DNA from: Chiridota heheva
Taxonomy: Eukaryota; Echinodermata; Holothuroidea; Apodida; Chiridotidae
Direction of reading: 5' to 3'
NCBI GenBank assembly: GCA_020152595.1
Contig: JAIGNY010003223.1
Span: forward strand, 706,001 to 770,000
DNA length: 64,000 nt
Both the position numbers and the translations under genes were made by a program. Positions 49,700-62,159 of this stretch are shown in pieces. Positions within the stretch are counted from its first letter, which is position 1. Each line of letters begins with the position of its first letter. The notes below the pieces were generated by a model. The model ran no database searches. It saw only the letters and a list, made by a program, of their open reading frames with translations, and was not told the origin of the DNA.

Positions 49700-50465
49700 C
49701 ACGATAATAAACGATGATGAAACTTGTACATGCTCCCGCCAATTTGTCAGACTCGAAAATTAGTCCTCAGGAGCAATACATGAAAATAATCCTTAGCCCT
49801 CAATAATAGGTATGCACGGGATCAGTGGTTTTACGCCGGGGCCAGAAGCCCCTCATTGCGAGCGGAGCGGTCTTCGATTATGCTTGGGGACGGAAAGAAG
49901 AGGGGGAGGATGCCGCCAACACGGTTTCAGCAATTAAGAGGTCGTAAAATTGGATTTCAGAGACACATAAAAATAACGAACGAATAGGAGGCCCCCACCA
50001 TTAATCGATCAGTCGTTGTCTGTTTATATAGACTGGGGCCCAATCTACACAGACGACAAGGAAGCCCTATCTTCTATATCCTCATATTTATTATGTTTGT
50101 TTTGCATGTGTCTAGAGGCATATGGCCTATTTCGACTCTTGTTGTTTTTTACACTGACTGGGACCCCAGTCAAAACCAATGATAAGGGGCATATTTGTAT
50201 TTGCTCCAGGCCCCAGGTCAAATTACTGAGAAGTTACTGAGAAGTCTACACTGGCGACTGGATGATAAATAAGTATATCTTACTTCGTTGGTCGTTATTT
50301 CAAGTAATTTTCATATTGTTCTTACATATTTTTCGTTATGTCCTTCAAAGATCAGTGCCCCCACCACCATGAGATAAATCATGTCTGCGGGCCTAGGTTT
50401 TCCCCGGACACCAGGTGAGCTGTGATCCTGAATAGATTGTGACAGGGGCTTACTTACATACTTTT
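49700..50465. other. intron 1 sequence, no gene recognised
   Basis: Non-coding, mixed composition. I see no repeat family or exon. Confidence 0.45.
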
Positions 50466-50469
50466 ACGC

Positions 50470-50905
50470 CTTCCACGCTGGTTCCATTAGGTTCTCCATG
50501 CTGGCTTCTCCATAATTAGTTTCCTCCAATTTTCCTGTCTTGGATTCAGCCTTTCTGCTTGTCACTAAGGAGTTGATACCACAAGATTGCATGTCCTCCT
50601 TAATACAGTCTGCTAAGTGGTCTACCTGTAGGTCTGGTGGCTTGATCTGGCCTTCGAGTGTTAGTTAGTATTGGGTAACGAGTATGCCTCATACGCTTCA
50701 GGTGTCCAACAAATTTGAGCCTTGTGGACTAAACTCTTTCCACAACATTTTTGTCAATTTCGAGGGTGTCTCTGACATATAAGTTTCTTAGTTTTTGAAA
50801 TTTTGTGACTTCAATAATTTTACGGAAACAAAACATCTCAACAACATTCAGCCTCTGCTTATCCTCTCGTCTCATCGTCCAATCCTCCGCACCAATATGG
50901 ACAAT
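50470..50905 (-). pseudogene. non-LTR retrotransposon reverse transcriptase, C-terminal end
   Basis: On the - strand the reading starts with GAEDWTMRREDKQRL (about 50900-50856), the family G-A-E-x-W-x-x-R/K motif after the thumb. It continues FCFRKIIEV, KFVGHLKRMRHTRYP, and a GRP-rich segment (RRPDQATRPTGRPLSRL), then the typical KEDMQSCGINSL in a shifted frame and a stop near 50470. One in-frame stop and one frameshift are visible. Such C-termini are common in RTE/L1-like LINEs; the clade is not fixed. 5' truncated. Confidence 0.78.
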
Positions 50906-50999
50906 ATTAGGGTGGTGTATAATTGGACCTTTGTCAGTTGTATTCCGGTTACAGCAGAAAGTTCACTGCCAAACTAAGTTTCTATCAACGTTTAAGTTG

Positions 51000-51300
51000 C
51001 TTCTAATCGGAAAATCTCCAATTTTCGGCAGATATCCTTCAATTTTCATAAATTATTCCTTCATTTTAGGAAATTTTCTTATCTTTTCGGGAAAATTCTT
51101 TCATTTCCGTATATTTGTTTACGGATTTTCCGAACATTTTGTTCGATTTTCAAAGAAAATTTTCTTTAATTATCGGAAAATTTTGCCAATTTTTGGAAAG
51201 TTATTTCCAACCGTTCAAATTTCAGAAAATTTTCTTCAACTTTTCGAGAATGTAGACAAATATTTCTAAAATTCTTAATAATTTGACCAAATTTCCCCAA
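51000..51300. repeat. cryptic AATTTTCGGGAAA-type repeat
   Basis: Many variants of TTCAATTTTCGG, GGAAAATTTTCTT and AATTTTTGGAAAG at irregular spacing, the same flavour as 10830-11000 and 18900-19610. The 154-codon frame through it is a composition artefact. Confidence 0.6.
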
Positions 51301-51399
51301 AATATATAAATACTGAACAGATCGTCGAAATTTTTCACGGAAAAGAGCCGGGTGTTTGACAGTTGGATGGAAGCCACTTAATATGTAGATATTCATCTT

Positions 51400-51800
51400 T
51401 CGTTTATTGGACGTAATTGCGTGCGTGATTGCGAAGATAAACTGTTATTAATCATTCTAATTGGTTATATGCTGTACTTGTGGGTATACAAACACATGGT
51501 AATCTGTGTCAACTTGAGTTGCGTTATCGGTTTGTATGGCAGAGCATTTTTTTTATAATGCTTCTGTTTTTCTTGGGAAATTCACTTTTTATTGAAAGAC
51601 ACGGGTATGATAAAGTATGGAAGCATGGAAGTACCACTTTAGAAAGTGTTACCTCCTTGGTTGAACAATACATTTAAAGATATCATTCCGTTAAAGAGAT
51701 GTTTAAGTTTAAAATTCGGCATTATTTGTCAAATCTATGTGTATTCTATTATACTTTTTCCTGCGATTTTGTGGCATTGGATATTCAAAAAAAGTAGTAA
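51400..51800. repeat. dispersed repeat shared with 15955-16340
   Basis: Shares GTGGGTATACAAACAC, CACTTTTTAT(T)GAAAGAC and CATTCCGTTAAAGAGATGTTTAA-like phrases with 15955-16340 in the same order. Part of the duplicated landscape around the two SLC22 loci, or two copies of one dispersed repeat. Confidence 0.55.
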
Positions 51801-52010
51801 TTCTTTTTTTTTTAAGAAACAAAATTAGAATAATTTTTTCTTCAATATTCTATTCCAAGTGTGCCTGTGTTAAGGGATAGTGGGCCAATACCCTTGCTCG
51901 ACACCTCACGAAAGAAGCAAATGCAATAATTAAGTGCCCTCCATTGTACAGGGAAAGAATTACCATTCTTGAATTTCCTTTGTTTTTTTCAAAGTGTATA
52001 TTGATAGATC

Positions 52011-52488
52011 AGTTCAGGGGTCAAGCATTTCTTATATAAAAGAAGACTTCAAAAAAAAATGGTAAAGAAATAATTCAAAAATCTTATTCCGTTAAGGAGA
52101 TATTTAAATTTAAAGTTTGGTATCAATTGTGTAGAAACGACTGAAATCAGACTAGTTGTGACGTCACAGCCTTTAATTTCTCAAAGTCTGTTATGCATTC
52201 TACCATATTTTGTCCTGCCATTTTGTGGCTTAAAAAGCGTTGGATATGTCAGGAAAGTAGTAAAACATAATCTTCTACTAATTAGAGGAAAAATAATTCA
52301 AATAATATGAAAAAATGTTGAATACATTTTCAACACCACTTACAACACCAGTTAGCTTTGCACAGATAAGGCCAACTATAACTTGAATATCTCCTTAATG
52401 GATTAAGATTGTGGAATGCTATTTTCGCTATATTGTTTTCTTTTTAAGTTCTCTTCCATATTAGATGAATTTGCTTGACCTCTAAACT
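52011..52488. mobile_element. fold-back repeat family W, copy 2 (best preserved)
   Basis: Outer inverted ends AGTTCAGGGGTCAAGCA and (reverse complement of right end) AGTTTAGAGGTCAAGCA. A second, inner inverted pair is TCCGTTAAGGAGATATTTAA (52088) and TTGAATATCTCCTTAATGGA (52384). Between them is GTAGAAACGACTGAAATCAG, also present in the copy at 60185-60745. No open frame. Confidence 0.75.
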
Positions 52489-52499
52489 AATTAATTACC

Positions 52500-52670
52500 C
52501 GTTCTATGACATGAATACTGCATGTTTTTGTATAATGTTAATAGACCTAATGCATGTTTTTTCATTGCATATTTTCGTCGTAATGTGACATGCATAATGC
52601 ATACTTTCGTCATAATCAGATTAAATGACACTTGAATAATGAATGCCTTTATCATAAAAGGAGCCTCTGC
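52500..52670. repeat. degenerate TTTTCGTCATAAT repeat, homologous to 19860-20110
   Basis: Four diverged units with TTTTCGTCGTAATGTGACATG-like sequence, followed by AAAAGGAGCCTCTGC, which parallels AAAAGGAGTCACTGC at 20097. Confidence 0.7.
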
Positions 52671-52814
52671 CAGTGGCATATTTAAGGAGTGAACACTTGG
52701 GAACGTACCCCCTATACCCCCTTCCCCCCTCCAATTGAGAAATGTATGTATACAAAAAGCGAAAAGCATCACAATCCTAAACTGCTAAAGGTGGGGTAAT
52801 TTGTGAACATACAC

Positions 52815-53262
52815 CCCAACCAATACTGCCCTTGCAATTGTATCCGGTGCCCCAACCAATAATGCCCTAGCAATTGTATCCGGTGGCCCAACCAATACTG
52901 CTCTAGCAATTGTATCCGGTGCCCCAACCAATACTGCTCTAGCAATTGTATCCGGTGGCCCAACCAACAATGCCCTAGCAATTGTATCCGTTGCCCTACC
53001 AACCAATACTGCTCTAGCAATTGTATCCGGTGCCCCAACCAATAATGCCCTAGCAATTGTATCCGGTGGCCCAACCAATACTGCTCTAGCAATTGTATCC
53101 GTTGCCCTACCATTAATGCCCTAGCAATTGTATCCGGTGGCCCAACCAACAATGCCCTAGCAATTGTATCCGGTGCCCCAACCAATACTACTCTAGCAAT
53201 TGTATCCGGTGCCCCAACCAATACTGCTCTAGCAATTGTATCCGGTGCCCCAACCAATTCAC
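52815..53262. repeat. 36-bp minisatellite, ~12 copies
   Basis: Unit CAACCAATACTGCTCTAGCA plus ATTGTATCCGGTGCCC (36 bp). Two or three unit types alternate (CTGCTCT/ATGCCCT; GGTGCCC/GGTGGCC/GTTGCCCTAC), and two units carry a small length change. Because 36 is a multiple of 3, long 12-residue-periodic frames appear on the - strand; these are not taken as genes. It lies in intron 1 of the SLC22-like gene. Confidence 0.95.
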
Positions 53263-53279
53263 ACATTAATAACTAAAAC

Positions 53280-53945
53280 AAATCGTGGCGCGCAGCCAGA
53301 TTTTTTTGGGGGTAGGGGAGAGGGGAGGGAAGGGGCCAGGTAGTCAAATGTAAGACTTCAAATAGTGACTCCCTAATAAAAAATCCTGGATTCGCCTCAT
53401 CCATTTTCACGTGCATGTCACACTGTTTAGAGGTGTAACCAAGCTTTCGAAATTAAAGTGAGAGGGAGAGGGGGCGGGGAGGAGGGAGGGAACTTCGTTA
53501 GTACAAAAAAACTTGCTGATGGCCTAAGAAAATCCATATTTTTGTTAAGATTGAGGTCTTCAAACTGTCTAGAAACTAAGCTTTACTAACAGAAGAGCAA
53601 CAAATCCAAGTCATTGGTTGGGTTTTTAGATTTCTGGACCTTTAAAAAATGATTGGACCTTTTGACAAACTTCCTGGACATCTTAGCACAGTTTCTGGAT
53701 CATATATCTTTTGGGGAGCCGTTGGGGAGAAAAGAAAGGGGAAGGGGGAAGGGGGTGTCGACCCACCTAGCTATATACTTTGCATTTGTTCCACAATGTT
53801 AGTATGATCATTTACTTGACTCAAGTTACCTCACAGAAAGTGACTTCCTATTTTTGAGTTGCCGCCCTTTTGTGCGCAGGAGCCCCTCATCAGTCAAGAC
53901 ATATATGACAACAATATCTCAAAGTTATTATTGTTTTCTTTCAAA
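53280..53945. other. intron 1 end, no feature beyond purine-rich stretches
   Basis: Purine-rich blocks lie at 53305-53335, 53455-53490 and 53725-53755. The last 150 bp are homologous to the intron before the duplicated exon at 20288. Confidence 0.5.
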
Positions 53946-53952
53946 ATTACAG

Positions 53953-54237
53953 GTATTCTTAGGAGGAACAACAGATCACTGGTGTGCTGTCTCTCATTGG
54001 AGTAATATTAGTTGCGCGACTTACAACCTCAGCAGCTTTGAGTGCGCAGGACTGAAGAGAGATTTGTCCACCCCTCTAAATATAGAGGATCCTACATTTC
54101 CGAATCATTGCACGAAGTATGATCTAAAAAATGCTCCCTTTGACATTTATTTGGACCCTAGCAAAAAATCAGTTATTGAATGCGATGAAGGTTGGACGTA
54201 TGATCAGAGTGTATTCACGACAACGATTATATCAGAA
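53953..54237 (+). CDS. SLC22-like transporter, exon 2 (extracellular loop)
   Basis: Acceptor ATTACAG at 53946-53952, donor GTGAGT at 54238; 285 nt in phase 0. It starts VFLGGTTDHWCAV, the family's F-L-G-x-x-P/T-D-H-x-C motif after TM1, and ends near CDEGWTYDQS...TTIISE, the conserved C-x-x-G-W-x-Y-D region before TM2. Six cysteines and N-x-S sites (NIS, NLS) fit a disulphide-bonded, N-glycosylated loop. Confidence 0.93.
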
Positions 54238-54264
54238 GTGAGTTTGTATTTTAACAGAGCATGA

Positions 54265-57200
54265 ACAGAGAGCGTGACGTCATTCGCCCTAAACTACGTA
54301 TAGACGAAACTCCTATAACTACAGTGTGATACTTTTTGGTTCGTCCTCCACCCATGCTGGTTCCAAGAGAGGGCAGTAAATATGTCGGTACATTGAAAAT
54401 TGGAGTCAATAAAAAAAAGAATAGGCAAACTGCGAATTTACCCTCAAAAAATAAAATTGAAATTCTTTATTCCCCAAAATTAATTATATTTATATTAGTT
54501 TTAATCATAACTTGTCTTTTTAACCAAGATTAACGTTTATCTTATGTCTAACAAGAACACAAAAACAACGATTTCTTTTTACAGTACATGCAGGACGACA
54601 ACACTTTAGCGCAGCATTAGACAGGCATGTATCGCACTTACTAACTTAGGCCTAACTGATAAGTATATATTTTTTTAAATACTACGCGAACAGCTTTTCT
54701 GATAAGGTATAAATGATCAAAACTATTCAATGTCTTGAACAATTTCAGTAAACCTGAAATAATGTGCTATCTTAATTTTGCCACTTGTTGTTGAACAGTC
54801 TGAAGCTGACGCAGAACGTACGCCGTTACTTTAAGCTTAACTGACCGACGTCAACTCTGACAAACATGGGCAATTATTTCAGTTTTATTTAGGAACAAGA
54901 AGAAGTTGCTTATCAAATCTTATTTTTTCAGACATATATGTAGCGATTGATTGCTTTCAAAAAGCGTCGCTGGGGTAATCATAGGTCATTGTGTTGCCTA
55001 GCCAGGCTACAGTAACGTTAGTGTAACTTTTTATATAATTTTTAACTTAGGCTTAACGTTACATTGTATAAAACCATTTGCAATTTGGTAGCATAACGTT
55101 AGGGCCTATATATGTACATTACACATTACCATGGTATTGACTTAAAGAAGCTTCAAGTCTTCAAGTTCCTCATCAATTTGTTAATTAGAATTTGTAACAA
55201 CATACCGTACTCATTTCAAGCTTATAATATTACTTTTTATTTCGTTGCAATTTGTTGGTTTTCTATGGCTGTTTTGTTATTGAGGGATCATCTCCATTTT
55301 TCCACAGACTCAAGAAAGATGGTTTCCAGATCATTTATACATGTTATAGTAGATTGGGTGGGGTTAGTTATTAGTCACATACTCACTGTTCACGTGCATT
55401 TACTATGGGACATTTCTTATGTGTACACTAACAACATTTACTGGATAAGAATACATTGTACAGTAGGGCCTATGTGTATCAATAAACGTTAGCAGTCATT
55501 AACAAAGACAGAAAACGTCGGGCTAATTAAAAACAAAAGAAAATATTAGTAAATATCTGTCATGATAAAAAGGCCATGCTTGAGACGCATTACAATTGTT
55601 ATCTAGGGTCGGCTGGGCATGAGACCAATATAGGCCTAGGTCTAACTAGTTTTATAGTTGGCACCTATCTGACCAATTGGCAGATAAGCGTGTATAAAAC
55701 AAAGTAAAAGTGATTTAAATGCCAACTTGTTTAGATAGGTAGAGAAACGTGGATCAAATCGCTCACTTATTACTTTTATTTCTATTTGAATAAAATAAGT
55801 TTTCAGTTTCATTCACATTTTTCTGTTCAACATCATTTACCAACAATTGCAGGCCCTAAATTCATAAAGTTTAACTTCAAAAATAATCATTGAACTCTTT
55901 GGGATAGGGCTATATGTTGTATTGCAGCCTAATTACTTCCAATCCATGAGTGCATTTTTAAAAAGTGTATGTGTATTATTAAAGTTGCTTTCAATTTGTT
56001 TGCAAAAGTGTCTCAAGCTTCAAGTTGGAAAGATAAAAAAAGCTTCGCTTGAAAAATTTTCTGCATGGAATTTTTCTTCTCATTGATAAGCAATCTTAAG
56101 TTTTGCTCTCATTTGTTTTTGCTTTGGTATCCAATGAACAAATTATATTCCAATGCAATAGTATTCCAACTTTTATGTAGTATGATTGTTGAAAATTATT
56201 TGACTGTACTACAGAATAATAAAATGTTTTGCAATGTAAATTAATTTTGTACCAGATATTAGTGAGCTGAATACCTGTATATCATTTTGCAGTACACAAT
56301 ACCCTGCCCAAATGTTTTCTGACTCCAGGCACATGTATAATGATTTTTTTGGGACGTGGAATGTACTGTTATCAGGTTATGAGGAAATGAAATGGTAATT
56401 TTAGTGTACCTTTTTTATACATAAAAATTTGTCTGCCTATTAAAAAAAACACACACAAACCCCAAGACTGAAAAATCAACATCAAAACCAGCAGACCAGG
56501 CTTTTATTTGCAGTAAACAGACATGAAAAATCACACTTCATTATGTCTTTTACTAGGCTTAGCTCAGTGGACTATAAGCCACACTTTACAATCATGGGGA
56601 TCTATAGTTGTTAGGCTGCAAACAAAAAAAACTCAAATTTTCTTGAATTCTGTTTCTTTCTTAAAAACTCATATTGTGAAATATTGTGGAATATCTATAT
56701 CTACATCAGCATCACTTCACAAAGTTCGCTGATTTTAGCTAAAGCTGTAGTGATAAGTGGAGGACTTATGGCAGTATGGTCATCCACAGAAGATGTCTCA
56801 TAAGGAAACTGTCAGAAATGTTTGTAAAGTTGGTTACCACTTGTTCTGTTGTTAAAGTTAAATTTATACAGGTAATCATTGCAGTAAATCAAAATTGTGA
56901 TGTCAAAGCTTGTTACTTATTTATTTTTTTGGACATTGGTTACCTCCACAATGAAGACCCAATTCCTTTATCAGAATTGTACATGGACATTTATAGGAAT
57001 GATTTTTAGAAGTTAATGGCAGAATAATATGTGTTGATCTGTTTTAAACACTTGAATTTACACACCATTTCATGTCACCTGTACCAGTTGTTTAAGTCAA
57101 TTAATGTATATTTCCTATATCATTTACATAAACTGATAATAAGAGTTAATAGCTTTTCCTAACAAAGTGAACAAAACTGTATTGCATGTGTCATAGAGCT

Positions 57201-58482
57201 AGTGTGTTGCCTGAGTTATTTGTCTAGAACTTATAATTGGCCTAAATAATATTCCATTCACAGATATCCAAATTTGGGTTATTTCATTTCCAGTGTCCAT
57301 AAATTTTTTGCCAATTTTTGTTTAAATTCAAGCAGTATACACAACAAATTATCAGGCGAATTAAGTTAGATTTGGGCAGCTAATTTGAAGCAAATCATAG
57401 CCTAAATTCTTGTTAATGTTAGTCAAGTTCTAACTTGCATGTAGTCTTGCAAGAATGTAGCTATTTAGTATTAGTTATATCCCACAATACACTTTTTGAC
57501 ATGACTGGTGGCATTCATGAGGCCGCAGACCAGTAAACAACAGCAATTGTACAATGTCAGCATACAGAAACGTCTTAAAGTGAGAAAAGAATTACGGCCG
57601 AATCATGGTAAATGATTCCATAACTAGCAAGAATGTAGCCTTTTTGTAAGCCTAACGGCTAGGTCTGAAATTAAATAGGTTAAGTTGGTAACTTGAATTT
57701 GTTAGCCTTTCTCATACTACCCGATAATCCCGAGCCTAAACTAGGCTTCAATAACTAGGCCTAGATCCACCTTACTTAATATTACATTGTAAATCTATAG
57801 GACCACAGATGTCTGAATGCGTACGCATTTGACTAGCCATTATAAAAAATATAAAGAAGGCCGATAGCAATTATAGCCGGACGGATGTGTACAGGTGGGT
57901 AGGGCCGGCCCATCGCTAAAGTTAAATAGGCCTATGGTGTTGGCCGACCTTCACCAACTAGGCTAGGGCCTAGGCGTAATGCATAACAGCTTCATTAAGG
58001 TTAGACAGTAATTCCTTTGAATTGCTTTAAGCTTTCAATTTGTCATGTTCAGACGTAAAAGAATGAGTACTAAACGCATTGGCATCGTACGGTACTGGTA
58101 TCGCGAAAAGTATCTGCACTGCACTGTGTGTCTTTTTTTCGCACTTGATCCATAGATGACGCCAAAATTAAAGTTGTTATATTAATGATTTATAAAATTA
58201 TTTGTTTATTGAACTAAAAGTGCACAAAAAGTAACGATAAGATTAAATCGGGTAATAAAAAAAAACATTAAATCAACAATTTGCGTAGAATACTGAATTT
58301 ACACATTTCTTTGGTATGTTCTATTTTTATTATGCTTATCTCTCTACTGCCCTCACTTGGAAGCAACATGGGTATGTGACTTGAAAAGTATCACTGATTT
58401 CGCAACACTGTATGTATAGGAGTATCGTCTCTCGGCCTTCGGGCTATACGTAGTATAGGGCGAGTGACGTCACGCTCTCTGG
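54265..58482. mobile_element. 4.22-kb non-coding transposon with long terminal inverted repeats, copy 2
   Basis: Same element and orientation as 44032-48315. The ends are ACAGAGAGCGTGACGTCA and TGACGTCACTCGCCC's complement, with CTCTCTGG at the right edge. It is collinear with copy 1 through TTGCCTAGCCAGGCTAC (44777 and 54997), CATGATAAAAAGGCCATGCTTG and CCCGATAATCCCGAGCC (47588 and 57719), with small indels. No transposase; frames are 126 codons at most and not shared with copy 1. It starts 27 bp after the donor site of SLC22 exon 2. Confidence 0.88.
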
Positions 58483-58489
58483 TATAAGG

Positions 58490-58660
58490 CTGTTTCCATG
58501 TGCGCGTATCCGTATGCGTAGCGTAAGAAAAAAAATTGCTGTGCAATTTCAGTGTCCATAAGCGTGTTTCCATGTGTCTGTAAGCGTGTGCAAAAACTTA
58601 TGCATATCCGTATACATAAAAAAAAAATCGCTTAATTTCGGTGCGTGAAGTTTCGCATAC
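58490..58660. repeat. imperfect ~80-bp direct duplication
   Basis: GTTTCCATGTGCGCGTATCC at 58492 and GTTTCCATGTGTCTGTAAGC at 58564 start two similar blocks, each with an A-run and TGC/GTGC-rich sequence. Confidence 0.5.
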
Positions 58661-59296
58661 GCGTGTGTTGGAAGGAACTTGGGCGAAGGAAGAAAGTCAC
58701 GTAAGAACGCTTTCTTTATTTATCAGTTATAATGAATATATGAAGCAGGAAAAAAGTCAGTACCATATGTCAGTGGTGGCGGAAGATATTTGAATCTGGA
58801 AGGGGGAGGGGGGAACAGCAGGATTTAAGGGGCACTTTTTTCGATTGACATATTTTGAAAGCATGCATGTACGACAGCATTGTAACTTAGGAGCAATAAT
58901 ACACCCCCCCCCCCCTTCCTCTGCTTAACCCCTTTCCTTAACTTTAGATGAACATTCTAAACTTTTATATATCATTTATATAGGCCTACTGGTGAACTTT
59001 ATACCTTCAATTTGCAGCCACGAAAATGTTATACCAAGATCTTAAAGAACTGGGAAATTTATAGATCATAGGATTCGAAATCGGAAATAATCGCGACAAG
59101 TCAGCGTTGTACTGATCATGATTCGGAATATGCCAAACAATGTGAAACGCAAATAAGGGTCTTAATAGAATGGTTTAGGAGGTTTTTACATAACACCCTT
59201 GGCTACACTCATGCAAGCCTCCTTTGTCGTAAAGAATTACTGACCTACCTACCACTTACCTGCCAAATATTTGTCATATTTACATTTTTCGTATAG

Positions 59297-59400
59297 TTCG
59301 ACCTTGTCTGCGATCGAAAGATGTTTTCAAGCTTGGCCCAATCTGCTTCGTTTGCTGGGATTTTAGTTGGATCTATCGTTTATGGAACCTTGTGTGATGT
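59297..59400 (+). CDS. SLC22-like transporter, exon 3 (TM2)
   Basis: Acceptor CGTATAG at 59290-59296, donor GTAAGT at 59401; 104 nt, entering in phase 0 and leaving two bases of a codon. It encodes FDLVCDRKMF (family F-x-L-V-C), then TM2 with a Gly-rich AGILVGSIVYGTL core, and CD of the MFS motif A. Confidence 0.92.
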
Positions 59401-59499
59401 GTAAGTGTGCCGTTGTCCGTCTCTGTGATGTTCATGTTTGTCTGAACCTTTCAGCATATTTCAGCATAAGATTTCCCTCTTGTTTTGTTTATGTAAACT

Positions 59500-60180
<681 letters not shown>

Positions 60181-60184
60181 TATG

Positions 60185-60745
60185 CAAAAGAAGACTTGAA
60201 AAGAAACAAAATTGTGAAGAAAGCTTTGTAATTTGTTATTTCATTAAGAAAATACTTAAGTTTAAATTTTGGTATCATCTGTGTAGAAACGACTGAAATC
60301 AGATAAGTTGTGATGTCAAAGCCTTACATTCATCAAATTCCTTATGTATTCTATCATATTTTGTCCTGCGAGTTTGTAATTAAAGATAATTGGATTAAAC
60401 TATCTCAAGAAAGTAGTTAAACAGATTTTAGTAAGAGTAATTATAATTTGCCATTTTGAACAAACTTCAAAAGAAAATAATTAAAAAAGACACAAATTAA
60501 TTCAAATAATAAAAAAGATAAACAAATTTTTATTTTGAAAACACATTAGGAATTGTTAAGAATCTGAGGATGAAGACTCCAACTTTTCATAGTAGATTTA
60601 CTACACCGGTCATTTCTATACAGATACGACAGAGCTTTAAACTTGAATACCTCCGTAACGGACAAATATTTTCGAATGCTTTCTTCTCCATTGCGTCTTT
60701 TAAAGACCTTTTTCATAACAGATAAACATGCTTCACTCCTGAACT
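60185..60745. mobile_element. fold-back repeat family W, copy 3
   Basis: Shares AAGAAGACTTGAAAAGAAA, GTAGAAACGACTGAAATCAG and TTTTGTCCTGC with copy 2, and the inverted arm CTTTAAACTTGAATACCTCC at 60635. The right end CTTCACTCCTGAACT matches the family terminus. The left end is lost in the microsatellite. Confidence 0.65.
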
Positions 60746-61060
60746 AATCCTTTAATAGGATTGATGAAATGTTTCTTAGATGATTCCGAACTACTTCTGT
60801 TCTAAGATAGCAGGTTAAAGATGTGTGTTTTGTGCGACAGACTTCCCCTCCCACCTGCCACGCCCATTTCGAATTTCTGAAAATTATGAACCGACCTTTA
60901 AGAAGCAAATCATTTACTGAGGAAAACGTCAACACCCCACCCCCAACCCCCACCCCACCCCTCCCCCGCACGGCATGGACAATTATGTGCCTGCAGTACT
61001 ATAGACATTCCCGTATCATTTCCGAAAGCCCTTCCCTCAATATTTTTTTTTTTTTTGTAG

Positions 61061-61215
61061 GATTGGACGTTACTGGACATTCTTGTTCGCAGCCATCCCA
61101 ACTTTCATCTCGGGTATCTTAGTTGCGCTATCGCCAAATTTCTGGGTTTACACTTTTTTCCGGTTCCTGGTAGTGTTTTCAGCCAATGGCATCTTGTATA
61201 TGGCTCTCATCCTAA
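61061..61215 (+). CDS. SLC22-like transporter, exon 4 (TM3-TM4)
   Basis: A polypyrimidine tract and TTGTAG acceptor end at 61060; donor GTGAGT starts at 61216. The phase fits exon 3 and completes the motif A (IGRYW). It encodes a hydrophobic TM3 (TFLFAAIPTFISGILVAL), SPNFW and TM4 (FRFLVVFSANGILYMALIL). The last codon is split (one base left), so a further exon must follow; none is recognised up to 64000. Confidence 0.9.
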
Positions 61216-61268
61216 GTGAGTTTCCGTTTCTGTTTTCCGATTTATTCGAATAGCTATGTAATTTTGTT

Positions 61269-62152
61269 CAAGCACGTAGCCAAATCTGGCATTTTACAGT
61301 CGGGGTGGGGGTGTGGGCGAAGGAGGGGGGGGGAGGGGGATTTGTGGTAAAGATGAATTGACATATCATTTCCAAAGCCAGCTCGTATTGGAGTTAATCC
61401 TTACAATTATTTGACTGAATTTGTCGTGTTTCTTGCAAAAATTTAGCTGGTTTTGTCTACATCTACATACATGGTTTTTACATTGTCAAGTTTGTAGCAA
61501 ATTATTGAAATCCTTTCTTTTAGACAACCCATATTTTTTAAAGAGTGACGATAAACCTAACCATGTACAAACGTAAACAATAAAGCATTATATTTCCACG
61601 TTATACGTTTTTATAATTTTTTGTTTTGTATATGTATTAAAGCTCTCTTTGACATGAATTTGAACTTATATAATACACCTTCTTACAATGCGTTGTGACA
61701 TACTTTTTGCCCGTGGTCCCCTACCGGGGCTTCTCACCCGGATCCTACCAGGGGTCCTTGAGCGGGCCTCTGGATCCCACGTCGACAAGTCGAGCGCTTT
61801 GCGCTTTGATTTTGTCTTTTGTATATGGTGTATTATAGCTCTCTTTTCAAATGAATTTTGACTTGTATAATACACCTCACTGCGTTATGACATATTTTTT
61901 TGCCCTTGAAATGTCAATTTTGCGAGATCTTCCGGGGACTTCGCCCCCCTAGACCCCTATCGGGGCTTTGCCCCTGGACCCCACCAAGGTCTCTTGAGCG
62001 GGCCTCTGGACCCTACGCCCACAAGTTGGGCGCTTTGAAGTGACACCTTCGGTGTCACCTTAACTACACTACTAAATATTTTGTTGGTCCAATTCAATTA
62101 TCCGCCCCTCCACTCCACCCCACACAATATGAACATCCTGGCTACGCCACTG
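61269..62152. mobile_element. possible hAT-like element with internal ~195-bp duplication
   Basis: The right end GGCTACGCCACTG is a typical hAT-like terminus; the left end CAAGCACGTAGCC matches it at 9 of 13 positions. No target duplication is found. Inside are two tandem ~195-bp units (about 61634-61800 and 61826-62035) sharing AGCTCTCTTT, TATAATACACCT, GAGCGGGCCTCTGGA and GGGCGCTTTG, with the hairpin GTGACACCTTCGGTGTCAC near 62039. Confidence 0.45.
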
Positions 62153-62159
62153 CCACCAA

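Noticed and set aside
51900-52500. SLC22 exons between exon 1 and exon 2
   Set aside because: The phases of exons 1 and 2 join directly and the protein order is complete, so no extra exon is needed; the region is repeat family W.
52769-53266. 165-codon minus-strand frame with a 12-residue period
   Set aside because: By-product of a 36-bp minisatellite in an SLC22 intron; equally long frames exist in a second phase, and there is no signal peptide, start context or family.
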